Assembly (NCBI GenBank): GCA_023053685.1
Contig: JALIGW010000010.1
Coordinates: 13,809,919 to 13,873,918, forward strand
DNA from: Diadophis punctatus similis
Taxonomy: Eukaryota > Chordata > Lepidosauria > Squamata > Dipsadidae
Length of the DNA: 64,000 bases
Direction: 5' to 3'
A model generated the notes under the pieces. It searched no databases. It saw nothing but the letters and a program-made list of their open reading frames with translations, and was not told the origin of the DNA. Positions 33,901 through 49,046 of the stretch are shown in pieces. Numbering within the stretch: position 1 is the stretch's first letter; each line of letters opens with the position of its first letter. The translations under genes and the position numbers were made by a program.

Positions 33901-34156
33901 TAGATGCGCTGTTTTCGAGGAACTTGTTGAATAGCCCTGATATCCGCCAGATGCTTAATTGCCTCTTCCATTAGTTTACGTTTGGAAGGAATGCTTGAAA
34001 CTGAGCACCTGATGAAGAAATTTGATGGGAAAGATGAGAACTCCAGAGTGAGACCTCTGCATATGGTCTTGTGTACCCAAGAGTCTCGCGTGGAACTCTC
34101 CCAGACTGGCCAAAACTTGGCCAACCTGCCCCCTATCGGAATGTGATGGGAACTAC

Positions 34157-35713
34157 CATTTACCCCCCACAAGAGGGCCTGTTGGGGAGGCCCCCTCATG
34201 TTGGTTTGCAGAATTGCTCCCCCCTGCCTGAATGTTTTTGACGGGAGTAATACTGACCTGGGGCCCGGGAGAAGGAAGGGGCCTGGCCAGTCGTCCGAAA
34301 GGGCTGCAGACTGTAAGGGGTGGACTTGGGAAGCCCCTTCTGGGACACTGGAGGAAGAATCTTCCGCTTGTCGCTTGTTTCCACAAGTAGAGGTTCCAGT
34401 GCTTCACCAAAAAGAGAACTTTCTCCAATGGCTCCTGTTGCCAGTCGCCACTTATGTCATGAATCTGCTTGCCATTGCCGGAGCCAATTCATGCGTCTGG
34501 CCACTACCGATGCAGTCAAGGCTCTGGCCGCGAAGCATGAAGTTTGTAGAGTAGAATCCACTAGGAACTGAACCGCTGCAAACACCTTGTTCAGATCCTG
34601 TTGTGCTCTTACATTGGAAGACGGGATATGTTCTTGTATCTGCCTGAGCCATATGATAGTTGTACATACAAAGAATGAGGACGTGAATGCAGCCTTGATT
34701 GCCCAAGCAGAGGATAGGTAATCCTTGACCAAGGCTTGTTCAATACGTTTGTCATCTGGTTTTAGGAGCTCCTCTGTTTCACCTGGAATCATGGTGGAGG
34801 AATGTAATCCTCTGATAGGCGCATCCACTACTGGTACTGTAATTAAATTAGATAGGTTAGATGCTACGTTAAAATATTTCTTGTCCTGCGATGATGTTGC
34901 AGGCCCGGAGATTGGGGAACCCTTCTGGGTTTTGATCATTTTAGCAAACAATTTTGGAACAGGTATGATGTCCAATTCCTGCCTGACTTCTGAAAAAAGA
35001 GGATTCTCCTCATCCTCTACTACTACAATTGAAGAAGGAGGAGGAATCTTAATACCCGCTGCCGCATGGGCCTTGAACAGTAGGGACTTAAACAAGCTGG
35101 GAGAAAACAGGCCGGTCGTGACCAGCTGTTCGCTAGTCATGCCTTCATCTTCTGATAATTTCAGTTTAGAATCACCCTCCTCCTGTGTATCCTCTCTGGA
35201 ATAACTAAGGCTTGATTCATCTGAAGAATCATCGGAACTATTATGTCTGATAGGCTGTCTGTTCTTTACAGGGGCCTTTCCCTTTCCTTTAGATTTTGAT
35301 GCCTTGTCTATAGAATCTGAAGTGGAAGGGCCTTCTTGAGAAAGGGATCTTAAGCTTGTGGAAATAGCTCATTGAAGAGCTGATTCCATCCAAGTCTGAA
35401 ACTCAGCCGGGTTAAAATGTGGCTGAGAGACTTCTGGGAATGTAGAAGTTTGGGTAGGGATTGATGAGTCCTGACCTGGCTGATCAGACTGTGACTGTTG
35501 GACATCCAAACTTTCCTGTGTGTCAGAGCCACCCCATAGGTCTTCTTCAGGTCTGGTTATGTTAGTTGCATCCAGAACTAAAGGGTCTCCTGCAATTTCA
35601 GTTAGATGCTGGGCTGGTCTCTCTCCAGAGCTCTGTGCAGCATCTGCTGCCATCTTGGCCTTATCACAAATTTTCTGAAGGGCTGTGTCCCGGCACTTTT
35701 CAGTTTGCTCCAT
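34157..35713 (-). pseudogene. DIRS gag, second copy
   Basis: The N-terminal frame 35713-35369 starts MEQTEKCRDTALQKICDKAK. The main frame 35140-34457 contains VTTGLFSPSLFKSLLFKAHA, KKYFNVASNLSNLITVPVVD and SVVARRMNWLRQW, matching the first DIRS gag segment by segment. A Ser/Lys-rich stretch (about 35340-35200) and the C-terminal basic tail (34428-34157) are in other frames. Confidence 0.72.
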
Positions 35714-36790
35714 TGCCTTGGAAGTTCCCTTCCTGCTTCTGTGAGATCAGGGGGGTGACTGCTCTCGGGAGGGGAATACTTCCCTCTATTGATTCTTTTC
35801 TACGCTTCCTGCTCTCGGCTCTGGAATTTTTGGAATGCTCCGAAGCCATGTCCCTAGTGGCTGGAATGTGCTACTTCTGGAAACTTCCGGTTACCACCCC
35901 CTCCTGCGAGAAAGTATGGCCACCCCCTGTGTTGCCATGCGGTCTGGACCGGTCTTAATGGCTGACTCCTTGCCCGCTGGCGCCTGCCCTCCTACGGATG
36001 TCCTTGTTTATCCGTATGCCAGGGAGGTCTAATTTCCATCTCCCCCCTTTTTCTCAAGCCGTTGGTGGCTAGAGAGCGGGCGCCACAAATTGCTTCCAGC
36101 GGCGCTCCCGGGGTGCTGAGCTCTGATCAAGACCGCGATATTATTCTAGTGGCACCCCATTAATTTCCACACTCATGGCTTGATTTTGGATGCCGCGATA
36201 TTATTCAAGCGGCATCCAGCAACGTGGGGCAGCTCAGCTGTAGCGCGGTGTGATTGTCGGGTGGGACTTTTAAATCTTCGGCGTGAGTCTCAGCGCCCGA
36301 TTTCTAAGCTGCCGGGATGGAATTAAATTAAAGCAGCGGTGCAAGAATATCAGTGCCGCTCTCGTTGCTAGTCTTTCCCTCCTTTAAAAGTCCTTTCCCT
36401 TGATCCCTGATGCAGGAGATGAAGAGGAGGAGGGGAAAGGCCGGGAGGGGTGCTGATTCACCCCGAAGGGCATACGGGTTTGCCTCACCTGTGCTGTGAT
36501 CCATCACATCTGATCTCCACTTCACTGTTGTTGCCCAACTTGGAGCCCTGAGAAGGCTATAGGAATGATCTAATTTTAATTTTTTTTAAAGTATAGAAAA
36601 GAAAGAAAGAAAGCAGCATTCAGGAGGGGAGTCCTGCTACACTTTCCCTCTTGGAGGGTTGAGTCACATCTGGGAAGGACAGGGCGGATCCGTACAACAT
36701 GCAAATTGACTGACTCGACCCTCGAGACGATTGGTCAAGGACAACCCTTCCTGAAGGCTGGTTCCACCCCAAGATGGAGAACATTTGATC

Positions 36791-39700
36791 CATTGGCTCA
36801 ACAAATATTATATTCAACCTTGTCATGTTTGAATTTTATTACTGTTATTCTTCTAATTCTACTCCTCCCCAATAGATATCATTGGTTCCTACAAAAATAT
36901 TTTTCCTTTTCTTGTTGAAATAAAACATGCAGAAATGTCGCCTATTAGAAAAATGCAATATTCATCTTATTTAGATCTTGGCTGCAAAAATCTTGATGAC
37001 ATATAGTGGCAAAGAGCATTCTGCATCTCTTTAAGGAGTTCATAGGGTTCTGCAACTCAGATACTAATTTGCTAATTTACAGACACAGGAAAAGCAAGAG
37101 TAGCTGCCACTTATTTGCTAACAAAGCAAATGCCCCAAACTAACAGAAAGCAAGCAGTGAATTCCTGATGTTAGCTGCTAAGAGCAGCAGCAGGGAGTTG
37201 TGAAGAGATAGTGTAAGCAATGAGCAACTTCTCATGTTATATTTCCTAATGGACATTACTGCTTGCTCACTTGGACAGGTAAATTAGTTGCAAACTGATT
37301 TTCTCTGGACAGCAATTGCTACTGCTGTCATCCATAGGAACTACTGCTGCTAACCCACTATATAAGCAATTACCTGTTTTAAATAAGGTGGAGAAGTAGA
37401 CAGAATCTTAATTGCATGGAAAATGAAAGTGGGGTTGGGAAGCAGAAGGCATCTCCCCCTACACAATGAAGTGAAGCTAAAGGTAAGGAACAAATAGCCA
37501 AATTAAAAAATGGGGCTAATTATTGATCATCATTCTAAGGTAAGTAACTTAGATGATCAATAATGTTTCTTGATTGTTGACTTTGTTCTCAGAGTACAAT
37601 AATTGGAGATAGCTAAACTTTTATCCAAATTCATTATATCAAAGTAAACTATCAGTCAAGCAATTTATCTAGGTTACTTAGATCAGGACTGGACAATGTG
37701 CAACCTACCAGAAGTTTTGAACTCTACTTCCAACCATCTCGTCTCAATGGCAAATGATGAAAATTACAGTTCAGTGACATATGGCAGACCATGTTTTGTC
37801 CTCTACCTAGATTAAATATATATTTTAGAGGTAATAAAGACAAGTCCTAGGAGCAAGCATAGTTACGATTATCTTTTAATGCCTGACTTTATAAAAGCTA
37901 CATCATTTTTATACTTTCAGTTTATCTGGCAGGTGCATTGATATTTTATACAAACTTTTCCCAGTTTAGTGCCCTCTTGTGTTACTACTACATCCAACTG
38001 CCCTATCAGGAGAGCTTCAGAAAATGGAAATTTTAGTTCTTCATATCTGAAAATGCATCATTTTTTTCATAATTTTGCTCCTCCTCCTCGCTTGCTTTAA
38101 GGGTTATCTGTTTTTTAATTTTATTTTATTATTCTTATAGTTTATTGACTTCATTGGTTCAAATTAACAGTTGCATGAAATGTTATTTATATAGCTTTTG
38201 TAGTTCAGTCAATAATGTAATTCACAACTTTAACCATTAGTTTTAGCCGTATCTATCTAAATCTTCCCATCATATGTCTTCCTTGTTTTGGGGTTCTTTC
38301 CTCTTATCTTTTGTTATGATGCCACCACTAACTCTCTTTTCTGGCTTAAAAATGGTTTAAGTCTCTAAAATTATGGAATAGAGTAGAACACAGGGGAGAC
38401 AGATGACAGACATTTGGTTAACATAAAAACAAAAGAAATAGCTTTTATTTAATAACTAAAATGGTTTTCAAATAGATTCACTTATTTCTATAAGGTATCT
38501 ATATCACCAGTTCTAATCTACCCTGACATCAAAAGTAGAAGTAACTCTGAGTCCCTGAGATAGAGGATCCATAATGGAGCTCAGAAAAGTCAAGCTGGCA
38601 GCCAATCAAAACAAAACAGTATATTCCCAGGCTATGAAAGTGGTCTTCCACCAGACCTATCCTTCCATCTACATATCCCAACCCCTTCCTCTCCTCTCAA
38701 GTTCCTATCTCCTGCTGGAATAAAAACATCCTTTGTGTTACCATGTTTTGATTGGCAGTTCTCCCCCTGCCCCCAAATTATCACCTTTTCCAACTGTATT
38801 CATCCTTCAATATTGCCAGTGAATCAGCTCATGAAGATTTGCTTCATGCAAGAAACAGTTATCTTCAAGTTGTGACTGAAATTGTTAAAACATAGAGTTT
38901 CCTCCATAATATTCCTAGCCGCAGCTTGAAAGTTCTTGGTGGCTCTCAATTATCTGGGCTGGAGCTCTGTGAGACTCAGTAGCTGAGACTATATATTGAT
39001 CTAAACTATGTTGTGCCTAGGGTTTATTGAATAAACCACATATTGCAGGATTTGCACAATACATTAAGCTTTATATTTGATTTACTGTAATAAATTATAA
39101 CAGTTGGAAATTGGTAAGCTGCTAAATGAAAAATCATTATAGTTAGTGCAACGTCTGCACCCTCAAGACTTATGTCTGGAATGATGATAATGGTGGTAGG
39201 GGAGATTACTGAAAAAAATCAAGATCTTTGCCTCAACTCTTTTGTTCCTAAACAACTAGACTGATAGGAAGAGGAGTGAGTCCAGTAGGAGTTATACTCT
39301 TAGTAACTGTGAGGATAATGTACCATACACACTTGGAAATGACCCCCTTGCTCTGGAGTTCGGACCTGACTCCAGCGGAATGGGACACCTCACCACTGCC
39401 AACTCACCATGGCCAACTTGCTGTGGAACAATTCAACAATTCAATTTAATTATTTAAAATAATTTTAAAATATTTTAATTTTTGTCATTCACATTTCATT
39501 TTGCCCTTCTTTTTGCATCATTTAATGATTCTATTCCAGAGGCCCAAAAGGTACCCTGACATCATATATTTGTGTTTTTAGTCCTTTGATTGTGTGAAGA
39601 AATCACAATAATTATTGAATGAAAAATCAGTTTAGCCAGATTGTAAGCTGCATCAGATTGATGCTATCGAAACTTAAGTAATGCAGCTATACTCTAACAT

Positions 39701-40598
39701 TCTCATATGGTATTTTTGGCAGTCACTTTTCCATATCACATCAATAATCTGCATGACCTTCAAACACTCATTAATAGATGCATGGAGCATTTCCGTAGTA
39801 GCAGATGCTTATGGTAAACATCTATATGGGCTATAGAAAGCTGTTTTTTTTAAAAAATGAAAGTGAATATATTATAATTTTTAAGATACAGCTTACAAAA
39901 TAGCTCTTGGTTTTCTCTTTTGTTATTTGGAGATGGGTTTTCACAGCAAATGGTAACATTTCCAAATGTTCCAGATAAAATAATATAGTTTTGCTAGTGT
40001 TTTCTGATGGTACCATTACTTGATTGACTGGGGCAGGGAGTAACCCTTAGCAAGTGAATAAATATAGACCGTGCAGAAGAATAATCCAGTGGCACTAGAA
40101 ATAGTTTTGCTTTGTGGAGCTTCCCAGGATACAAATAAAATTTGGCACATATCACTGTAACATTAGCCTCTTTGCAATATATTTAATCTTTTACAGGTCT
40201 TGTTTCATTTAGTAAAATGGTTGGGATTTGGAAAAAGACATCCATTTGTTTTTGCCAGATAACTTTTCTTCTAGTTTCACAGCTTTTGTATTTTTCTGAT
40301 TTCTACTGCTTACAATAAAATACTGGGCATGTATTTTAAATATGGCTCATTAAAGTGAAATTGTTCCAGTTACTTCAGTTATTTTTCCTCTGTTTCATTC
40401 TAAGGAATATCCAAGACAGACTTGTATGAACTTGCTGGACAGAGAAAACTAGGTTTATTTTTTCCCTTCCAGAGTAAAAAAATATTGCTCTGATCAGTGA
40501 GTTAATTGGCTAAATGAATTATATTTCAGTAAACATAAAAGCACTGTAAATACCTTGTAGGACTTTGGCTTCAAAATGTAATCAGTTTCCACATGCAT
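36791..40598. other. Non-coding flank without recognised features
   Basis: AT-rich sequence on the downstream side of PTCHD1. Only short reading frames with no recognisable motif. Old, decayed repeats may be present but could not be identified by eye. Confidence 0.35.
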
Positions 40599-40985
40599 AT
40601 AGTCCTTGACTTATAGACACTTCCAAAATGTCCATAGCTAAGCAAGGCAGTTGTTAATTTGAGTTGTGCCTCATTTTATGACCTTTATTGCCACTGTTGT
40701 TAAACAAATCACTGCAATTTTTAAGTGAATAATATGGTCATTAAGAGAATCTACCTTCCCCCATTGTCTTTGCTTGTCGGAAGCCAGCTGGAAAGGTTAC
40801 AAGTGCTCACATGACCCCAGGACAGTGCAACAGTCATAAGTACACGCCAATTGGCAAGTGCTCGAATTTTGATCATGTGACCATGGGGATGTTGCAACGT
40901 TTATGTGAAAACCAGTCATAAGTCACTTTTTTCAGTTCTGTTGTAACTTGGAATGGTCACTAAATGAATGACTGTAAGTCATATA
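40599..40985. repeat. Dispersed MITE-like repeat (GTCCTTGACTTA family), copy 2
   Basis: Opens TAGTCCTTGACTTATAGACA and shares TCATTTTATGACCTTTATTG, GAAGCCAGCTGGAAAGGTTA and GACCATGGGGATGTTGCAAC with the other copies. It ends with AATGAATGACTGTAAGTC. Confidence 0.75.
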
Positions 40986-41763
40986 ACCTGTTTATCCTGT
41001 GTCCACCTAAACTCTGTGGACACACTACAGCAGCGCTGTAAGAATCTCATTCAATAAGGAGTTCAATTATGCACATCTTTATAGTCTAAATATGAGAGCC
41101 AAATTTAAAGTACTTTTATCATCCAGTTTAGGAATAATATATAAGCAAGAACATGTCTGAAAAATATAACTGAACATTTTTTTAAAAAATTCATATAAGC
41201 ATACAAATTTGTGGGAATACAGTAAGATTTTACCAGACCCTGCTATGGAAATGCGTTTTATAGATCCCTCTGGCCTAGTTCACTGCAGAACTGTAAATTG
41301 TTTGATTCCTTCTTCTGGCACCACATCTTATACCTTTCAAGAGGGCAGTGATAACTGTTTGCTATGTTTTATTATTATACAGTTCCTTTAAACATTATCT
41401 CATGAAAGACTGCAGCGTTAAGAATTCAAAACCACTTTTCTGGAGAGTTCAACTGATTTCCTTGATTTATAGTATATAGTAGAGATTTCCGAAAGAGAAA
41501 TTCTAGTTGAAGATTGTGCCTTGTTACATATTATGTATGGCTACACATTGAGCCTCTTTTTGTGTACTAATAGTGTACAGCTTGGAACAATGGCTGGTAG
41601 TTTAAGACATTCTATAACATACACATTTGTGAGACAAAATTTAGGCATCTGAGGCTTGTTTCATGGATTTTGGTAGGATTTGCTAAACATATTCCTTTCC
41701 CAACCTGCCATTAGATCTCCTAACATATCAGAGAATGCTATCAAATCTAGCATAGGAAAGCAG

Positions 41764-41930
<167 letters not shown>

Positions 41931-42081
41931 TGAATAACATTAATAAGCCCTACTGAAAAAGTGATGTAATAGATAACTTGAATGTGTTTATATGTATTAC
42001 TAATTTTGTTTTTTTTCCTTTAAAAATGCTAGAAAATTATGTTGTATTAAAATATATAGGGGATTAATTCCACTTTAAAAT

Positions 42082-42746
42082 ATTTATTAATTCAGAAAAG
42101 AAGGCAACTGCGAAATGACCCTAGAATAACAGTGATAACCCTATTTAGCCGTGCATAAATTTGAATTTCTTGGCCATTGTTGGTTTGCTTTTGTTTAACA
42201 GCTTGCATATATATTTCTATTCAGAAAAAGAAAAAGAAGAAAGAAAGAAAAGAAGCAATAGAAATAAAAGTTAGATGTAATGGCTAAGATCCATAATAGC
42301 TGACTCATGGAACTGAGTTATTGCTGTACTGAAAGTTTTATATAGCCTCTGTGTCCAAAATGTACACTTACTGCTTCTTCAGCCTTGACAGTTGACCTTT
42401 CAATGTGTGGGCACACACTGCCCCAGGGGCAGCAGCATTGGCAGGGCAGACACAGCAGTATGCTATTTAGTAACCCATCTCTATTGTCTTTATCTCAAGT
42501 AGCAACCCAAGTTGACAATCTTATTGTATTGGGTGAATATAAATGTCACTGTACTTTATATGTGAAGGCCAATCCACAAACAGTCACATTTCCCCCTTCA
42601 CATGGTGCTCTGGATGCTCCTGGTTTTAATTTGAAAACAGACATCCAAATCCTATTGTTATAATCAATATGATTTTTTTTTCTCTTGGCAATATTTAGGG
42701 GTGATGGTTATTTTTTTTTTTAAAAAAAGCAAGACAAACCAACTAG
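42082..42746 (-). other. Probable PTCHD1 3' UTR
   Basis: Directly follows the PTCHD1 stop codon on the minus strand. The first clear minus-strand AATAAA is at 42088-42083, so a 3' UTR of at least about 650 bases is plausible. The true end cannot be seen from sequence alone, and mammalian PTCHD1 transcripts are known to have long 3' UTRs. Confidence 0.35.
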
Positions 42747-45350
<2,604 letters not shown>

Positions 45351-45352
45351 TA

Positions 45353-46349
45353 CCGTATTTTTCAGAGTATAAGACGCACCGGAGTATAAGACGCACCTTA
45401 GTTTTGGGGGAGGAAAACAAGGAAAAAAGGCCTCTGCCTCCCAGCAATTTGCCAAACAGCAAACAGCAAACAGTACAGATGATATACACTGTTTGCTGTG
45501 TATTTCTGTGCATGTGTGCCTGACCCATAGAAATAGCAAAGAATTGGAGAAATGTACATTTATGGCAGTTTATTAATCCCAGAAAGTTTTCTTAAATGTA
45601 ATCACACTAACTCCTCCTAATTATTTAAATACATCTACTCCAAACATGACTAAGTCAGGGTTTCTCAGCTGCCTTCTTTTAATACTAATGCTTAATACTA
45701 ATACTTAATACTATAACAGGACATTTCAGATTATACTTTTACAGATCTTTAAAATTGATGTGGCTTTCTGGAAGTATTCTCTGCTATTTAAAAGAAGATA
45801 CAATAGCACTGGGCCTCTTCAGAGCAAGCATTTATTTTAAAAAGCTTCTTCATTTTGTTAAGTTGTCTAGAACAATAATAAAGCAGTCTTTAAAAAATAA
45901 GTCTAATAATTTGAACACTCTACAAACATTTAACAAAATAACATATTAACAGAATCTGCCTCTACCTAGGATAGAACTCACAACCTCCTGATTGTGAGGC
46001 AAGAGCTCTACCTCTAGGCCACAGCAGCTATAGCTTACCTCCTTGCAATTTCAGCAGTCTAATATTGCCAGCAGTTTATCTCCCAGCAAATTGTCACATT
46101 ACAGACACCGTAGTTAGTTTCATTTTACCACGTGGCTTGCAAGCCTCCGTCAGCTGTAGGTCGGGAGGCAGTTTATCTCTTCTTGTGCTCTTCTTGTGCT
46201 TTGCCCTGTTTGCTGCAAAGAGGTAAATTGCAGGCAGGCAGAGGCCAAAGGGTGGGGGTGGCTGGGTGGGGCTGCATTCGGTGTATAAGACGCACCCAGG
46301 TTTTCACCCTCTTTTTGAGGGTAAAAAGGTGCGTCTTAGAAAAATATGG
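45353..46349 (-). mobile_element. TA-flanked MITE-like DNA element, copy B
   Basis: Ends CCGTATTTTTCAGAGTATAA and GCGTCTTAGAAAAATATGG, flanked by TA at 45351-45352 and 46350-46351. It is copy A (18114-19120) in the opposite orientation with the same interior. It lacks the palindromic insertion carried by copy A and instead contains a tRNA-SINE fragment at 45955-46030. Confidence 0.78.
45955..46030 (-). mobile_element. tRNA-derived SINE head fragment
   Basis: Same tRNA-like head as the SINE at 12452-12603 (GTGGCCTAGAGGTAGAGC, GTTGTGAGTTCTATCC). Its CR1-like tail is missing. Confidence 0.7.
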
Positions 46350-46351
46350 TA

Positions 46352-46853
46352 TATTAGTTTGATTCTATAAGTAACTGATCAATACTAAATCCAATTGGTT
46401 TTTATGGCTAAATTCAGTGGGATTAGTGGTGTCATGGCTGACTTGCCATGCACCCCTGCTCTCAACCAGATAACAAAAACAGGGAGGAAAAGGATTGGAA
46501 TGCAAGGGAGGATTGGGAGGGAGTTAAGGAATTCAAGTGAGCCAATGCAGCCCAGGATGGTCTTAACACCCCAAGGTCAAACACTGGGAAAACTCCGAGC
46601 TATTCCAAATGTTCCCTAAACAAAATGAATACAACTGATTGGTGGACAATGAAAGCTTTAGAGCCGGCATTGCTATTTCTGTGCTACTACTCTTATGTGG
46701 AATTATTGGTAAAGTTATACTCTTGGTAAAATAATGTCCAGGAGTTTCTTTTGCTGCATTTACCAACAGGATGGTTGACAGGTAAGGTTATGGGAGTCCA
46801 GTCTAAATAACTGATTTAGCATCATAGCAAAAATTAGAGTTTTTCTTCCCTAT
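46352..46853. other. Intronic stretch, possible old L1 start
   Basis: No clear feature. The last bases before 46870 (FPIKFW-like reading) may belong to the L1 ORF2 that resumes at 49047. Confidence 0.3.
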
Positions 46854-46869
46854 AAAATTTTGGCTATGG

Positions 46870-49036
46870 GGCTTCCGCTTGGCTCCGCGAGCATCGAGGA
46901 CGCTCCTCATTGAGCGCCTGATCCGAGGTCCCGTAAAGCCACCAGAACAGCTGTCTGGTGGCTTGAAAATCTTCTCCCCGGGCTTAGGGGAGAGATGAGA
47001 GCCGACAGGTGAGGGTAGAGCCCCCCTAGTGCCCCAGGAGACAATCTGGGGTGCGAAGGGTGAGGGCTCCCCAGGCAGCCTGTCATTTGCTCCAGGACTT
47101 CGGACGCCTCCGCTTTTGTGGAGCAAGATGCCGCGACCAGCTCTGCTTTCAAGATGGGATTTATAACACTTTGATTTACTGCAGACAGCAGACAGAAAAA
47201 GCCAGGAGACTTGGATGGCAAGTACTTTAACTTTAACTCCAATGCTGACTTTCACTTTGGAAGTTACAAATTAACTGAGCTAACAAGTAACAAAATGGCG
47301 ATTGAAGATTCAAAGGGTGTGGAAAGTGAAAGCTAGAATGAAAGTTTCGTTTCGTTAGCAGCCCTTTGCATGAAAACGCCTGACTCTGAGGAATTTTTTT
47401 CTTTCTCTTTGACTTTGGAATAAAATAACAAATCTAACTTTAAAACACAAATGGCTTTAAAACCTGGAAAGATTGTTTTTAATAAAAGATTTGATAGTCC
47501 TCCTGCTCACATTTTAAGAATGCAATCTACTGTTTATTCAGAAAATGCTTGACTTTGAGATAAAAACTCTAAAGTTGCTTTTCATCTTGGAAGGGAGGAA
47601 TTCTCTCTTTTTTCCTTTTTGATTTTGGTGGATAAAAAGTTGAAAATTCTAAATGGCCTTAAAATCTGGAAAGACTGTTTTTAACAAAGGATTTTATGGT
47701 CCTCCTGCTTATATCTCAAGAATGCAACCTCCTGCTTATATTTCAAGTATGTTATCTAATGTTTATTCAACACCTCAACAGACTTTAACGCTTGAAAAGT
47801 TACAAGAAGTTTTAAAAGCCAGGAAAGATGAATTGGTTATGGAGTTTACCTCAAAAATTAATGATCTTAATGAAAAAATACAGGCTGTTTCAGAAGAGAT
47901 TGTAATTAGGAACCAGCAATTAAGGGAAGATACATTTACGGCATTTAAAGGACTGGTAGGAAATATGGAAATTTTGGAAGAGGAGGTGGCAGGAATTAAG
48001 CAATCTGTGACAACTTTGGGTGACAACATAGAAGAGGATGGCTAAACAGAAACATCTGCCACGAGATATAGTAATATATTTTACTACAAGGACATTACGT
48101 AATAAAATCCTACAGGCGACTTTTAAAAATAAGCTCCAGATAAATGGATATGAGGTGATGACAATGAAAGAAATTCCCCCCAGAATGTTGAGAGCTAGAA
48201 AGGATTATGCCTTTTTGGTGAATGAAATGAAAAAACAGCAAATACAGTACAGATGGGAAGCCCCAGTTGGTTTATCGTTAATATACTTGGGAAAGAGATA
48301 TCGGCTCAATACGATATGGAAAGCAAGAGATTTTTATGAAAAAGTGCTAGACGCCGAGATATCTAAAATACCAGAAGGAAGAAGAATGGGGATTTACAGA
48401 ACCAGAGCGATATTCACAATTTGGATTCATTTGTGATACAAGGAGAGATAAAGGATCAGAGTCAGACCAGAGCAGTAGCTATATGTAAGGATGAATCAAC
48501 ACAACAACAAATCAAGTTGATAACTCAAGAAATTATCAAATCACAAGCGGGTGGAAGAGTTGGATTTAAAGGTCGAATGAGAAGAACGAACAACTAGAAT
48601 TTGGCTTTAGTATGAGTAATTGTAGGCCAGATGGAGAGAAGACTTAAAATTGTATTTAGCACTAACAGGACAATTTGATAATAGAAATAAAAGATAATAG
48701 TTAAATGCATATAGAAAGGCTGTATAAAGTGTTAATGGAATTATTTTGAGAAAATGAGTTCAAGGACTGTATGAAAATTGGGTTAAAATACCGGAGAAAT
48801 TATAAGGATGGTAATATGGGGAAAAACTAAATTTATAACTTAAATGTGGGTGACATGAAGATGTTATGTATTTTTGCATATGATGGTTATATTAAGAAAA
48901 AAAAGAAATGAAAACTTAGGCTTTTTGGATAAAAATATGGTGGACCATTTAAAATAAGGGGTTTGGGGGGAAGGGGGGGAGAAAAAAGAAAAATGTTTGT
49001 ACTCTGTACTAATAAAACTTTTTGAATTAAAAAAAA
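46870..49036 (+). mobile_element. ORF1-only L1-derived (HAL1-like) element, copy 1
   Basis: 2.2-kb element with a GC-rich 5' leader starting CTTCCGCTTGGCTCCGCG, ORF1, a G-rich 3' end (GGGGGGAAGGGGGGGAG) and AATAAAAC followed by an A-rich tail. It is flanked by TTGGCTATGG at 46860-46869 and 49037-49046 (longer with A/T-rich extension), a target duplication. There is no ORF2 between the ORF1 end and the 3' UTR. The same structure occurs at 58856-61694. It is inserted inside an older L1 ORF2, whose reading (WNGKKARIKK) resumes after the duplication. Confidence 0.82.
47653..48436 (+). pseudogene. L1-type ORF1 with internal deletion (HAL1-like copy 1)
   Basis: ORF1-type nucleic-acid-binding protein. 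The N-terminal frame (130 codons) starts MALKSGKTVFNKGFYGPPAY and carries the coiled-coil region (KINDLNEKIQAVSEEIVIRN). A deletion of about 200 bases at 48030 removes the first half of the RRM-like domain and breaks the frame. The second frame (48038-48436) resumes with KQKHLPRDIVIYFTTRTLRN, KEIPPRMLRARKDYAFLVNE and QYRWEAPVG. An earlier, imperfect copy of the ORF1 start (ATGGCTTTAAAACCTGGAAA) lies at 47451. Confidence 0.8.
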
Positions 49037-49046
49037 TTGGCTATGG

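Larger units (their letters stand above)
33019..36790 (-). mobile_element. Second DIRS-like element, internally deleted and truncated
   Basis: Minus-strand DIRS copy related to 22812-28450. Order: a 5' leader (about 36790-35720) with a terminus-like GGCTGGTTCCACC, gag (35713-34157), the start of RT (about 34199-33905), then RNase H and the recombinase N-terminus (33858-33019). Most of the reverse transcriptase, including the YLDD motif, is missing between GGACATAQ-type N-terminal sequence and the RNase H motif, at about 33900. The recombinase is cut at 33019 by the duplicated TA-element segment. Incapable of autonomous movement. Confidence 0.8.
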
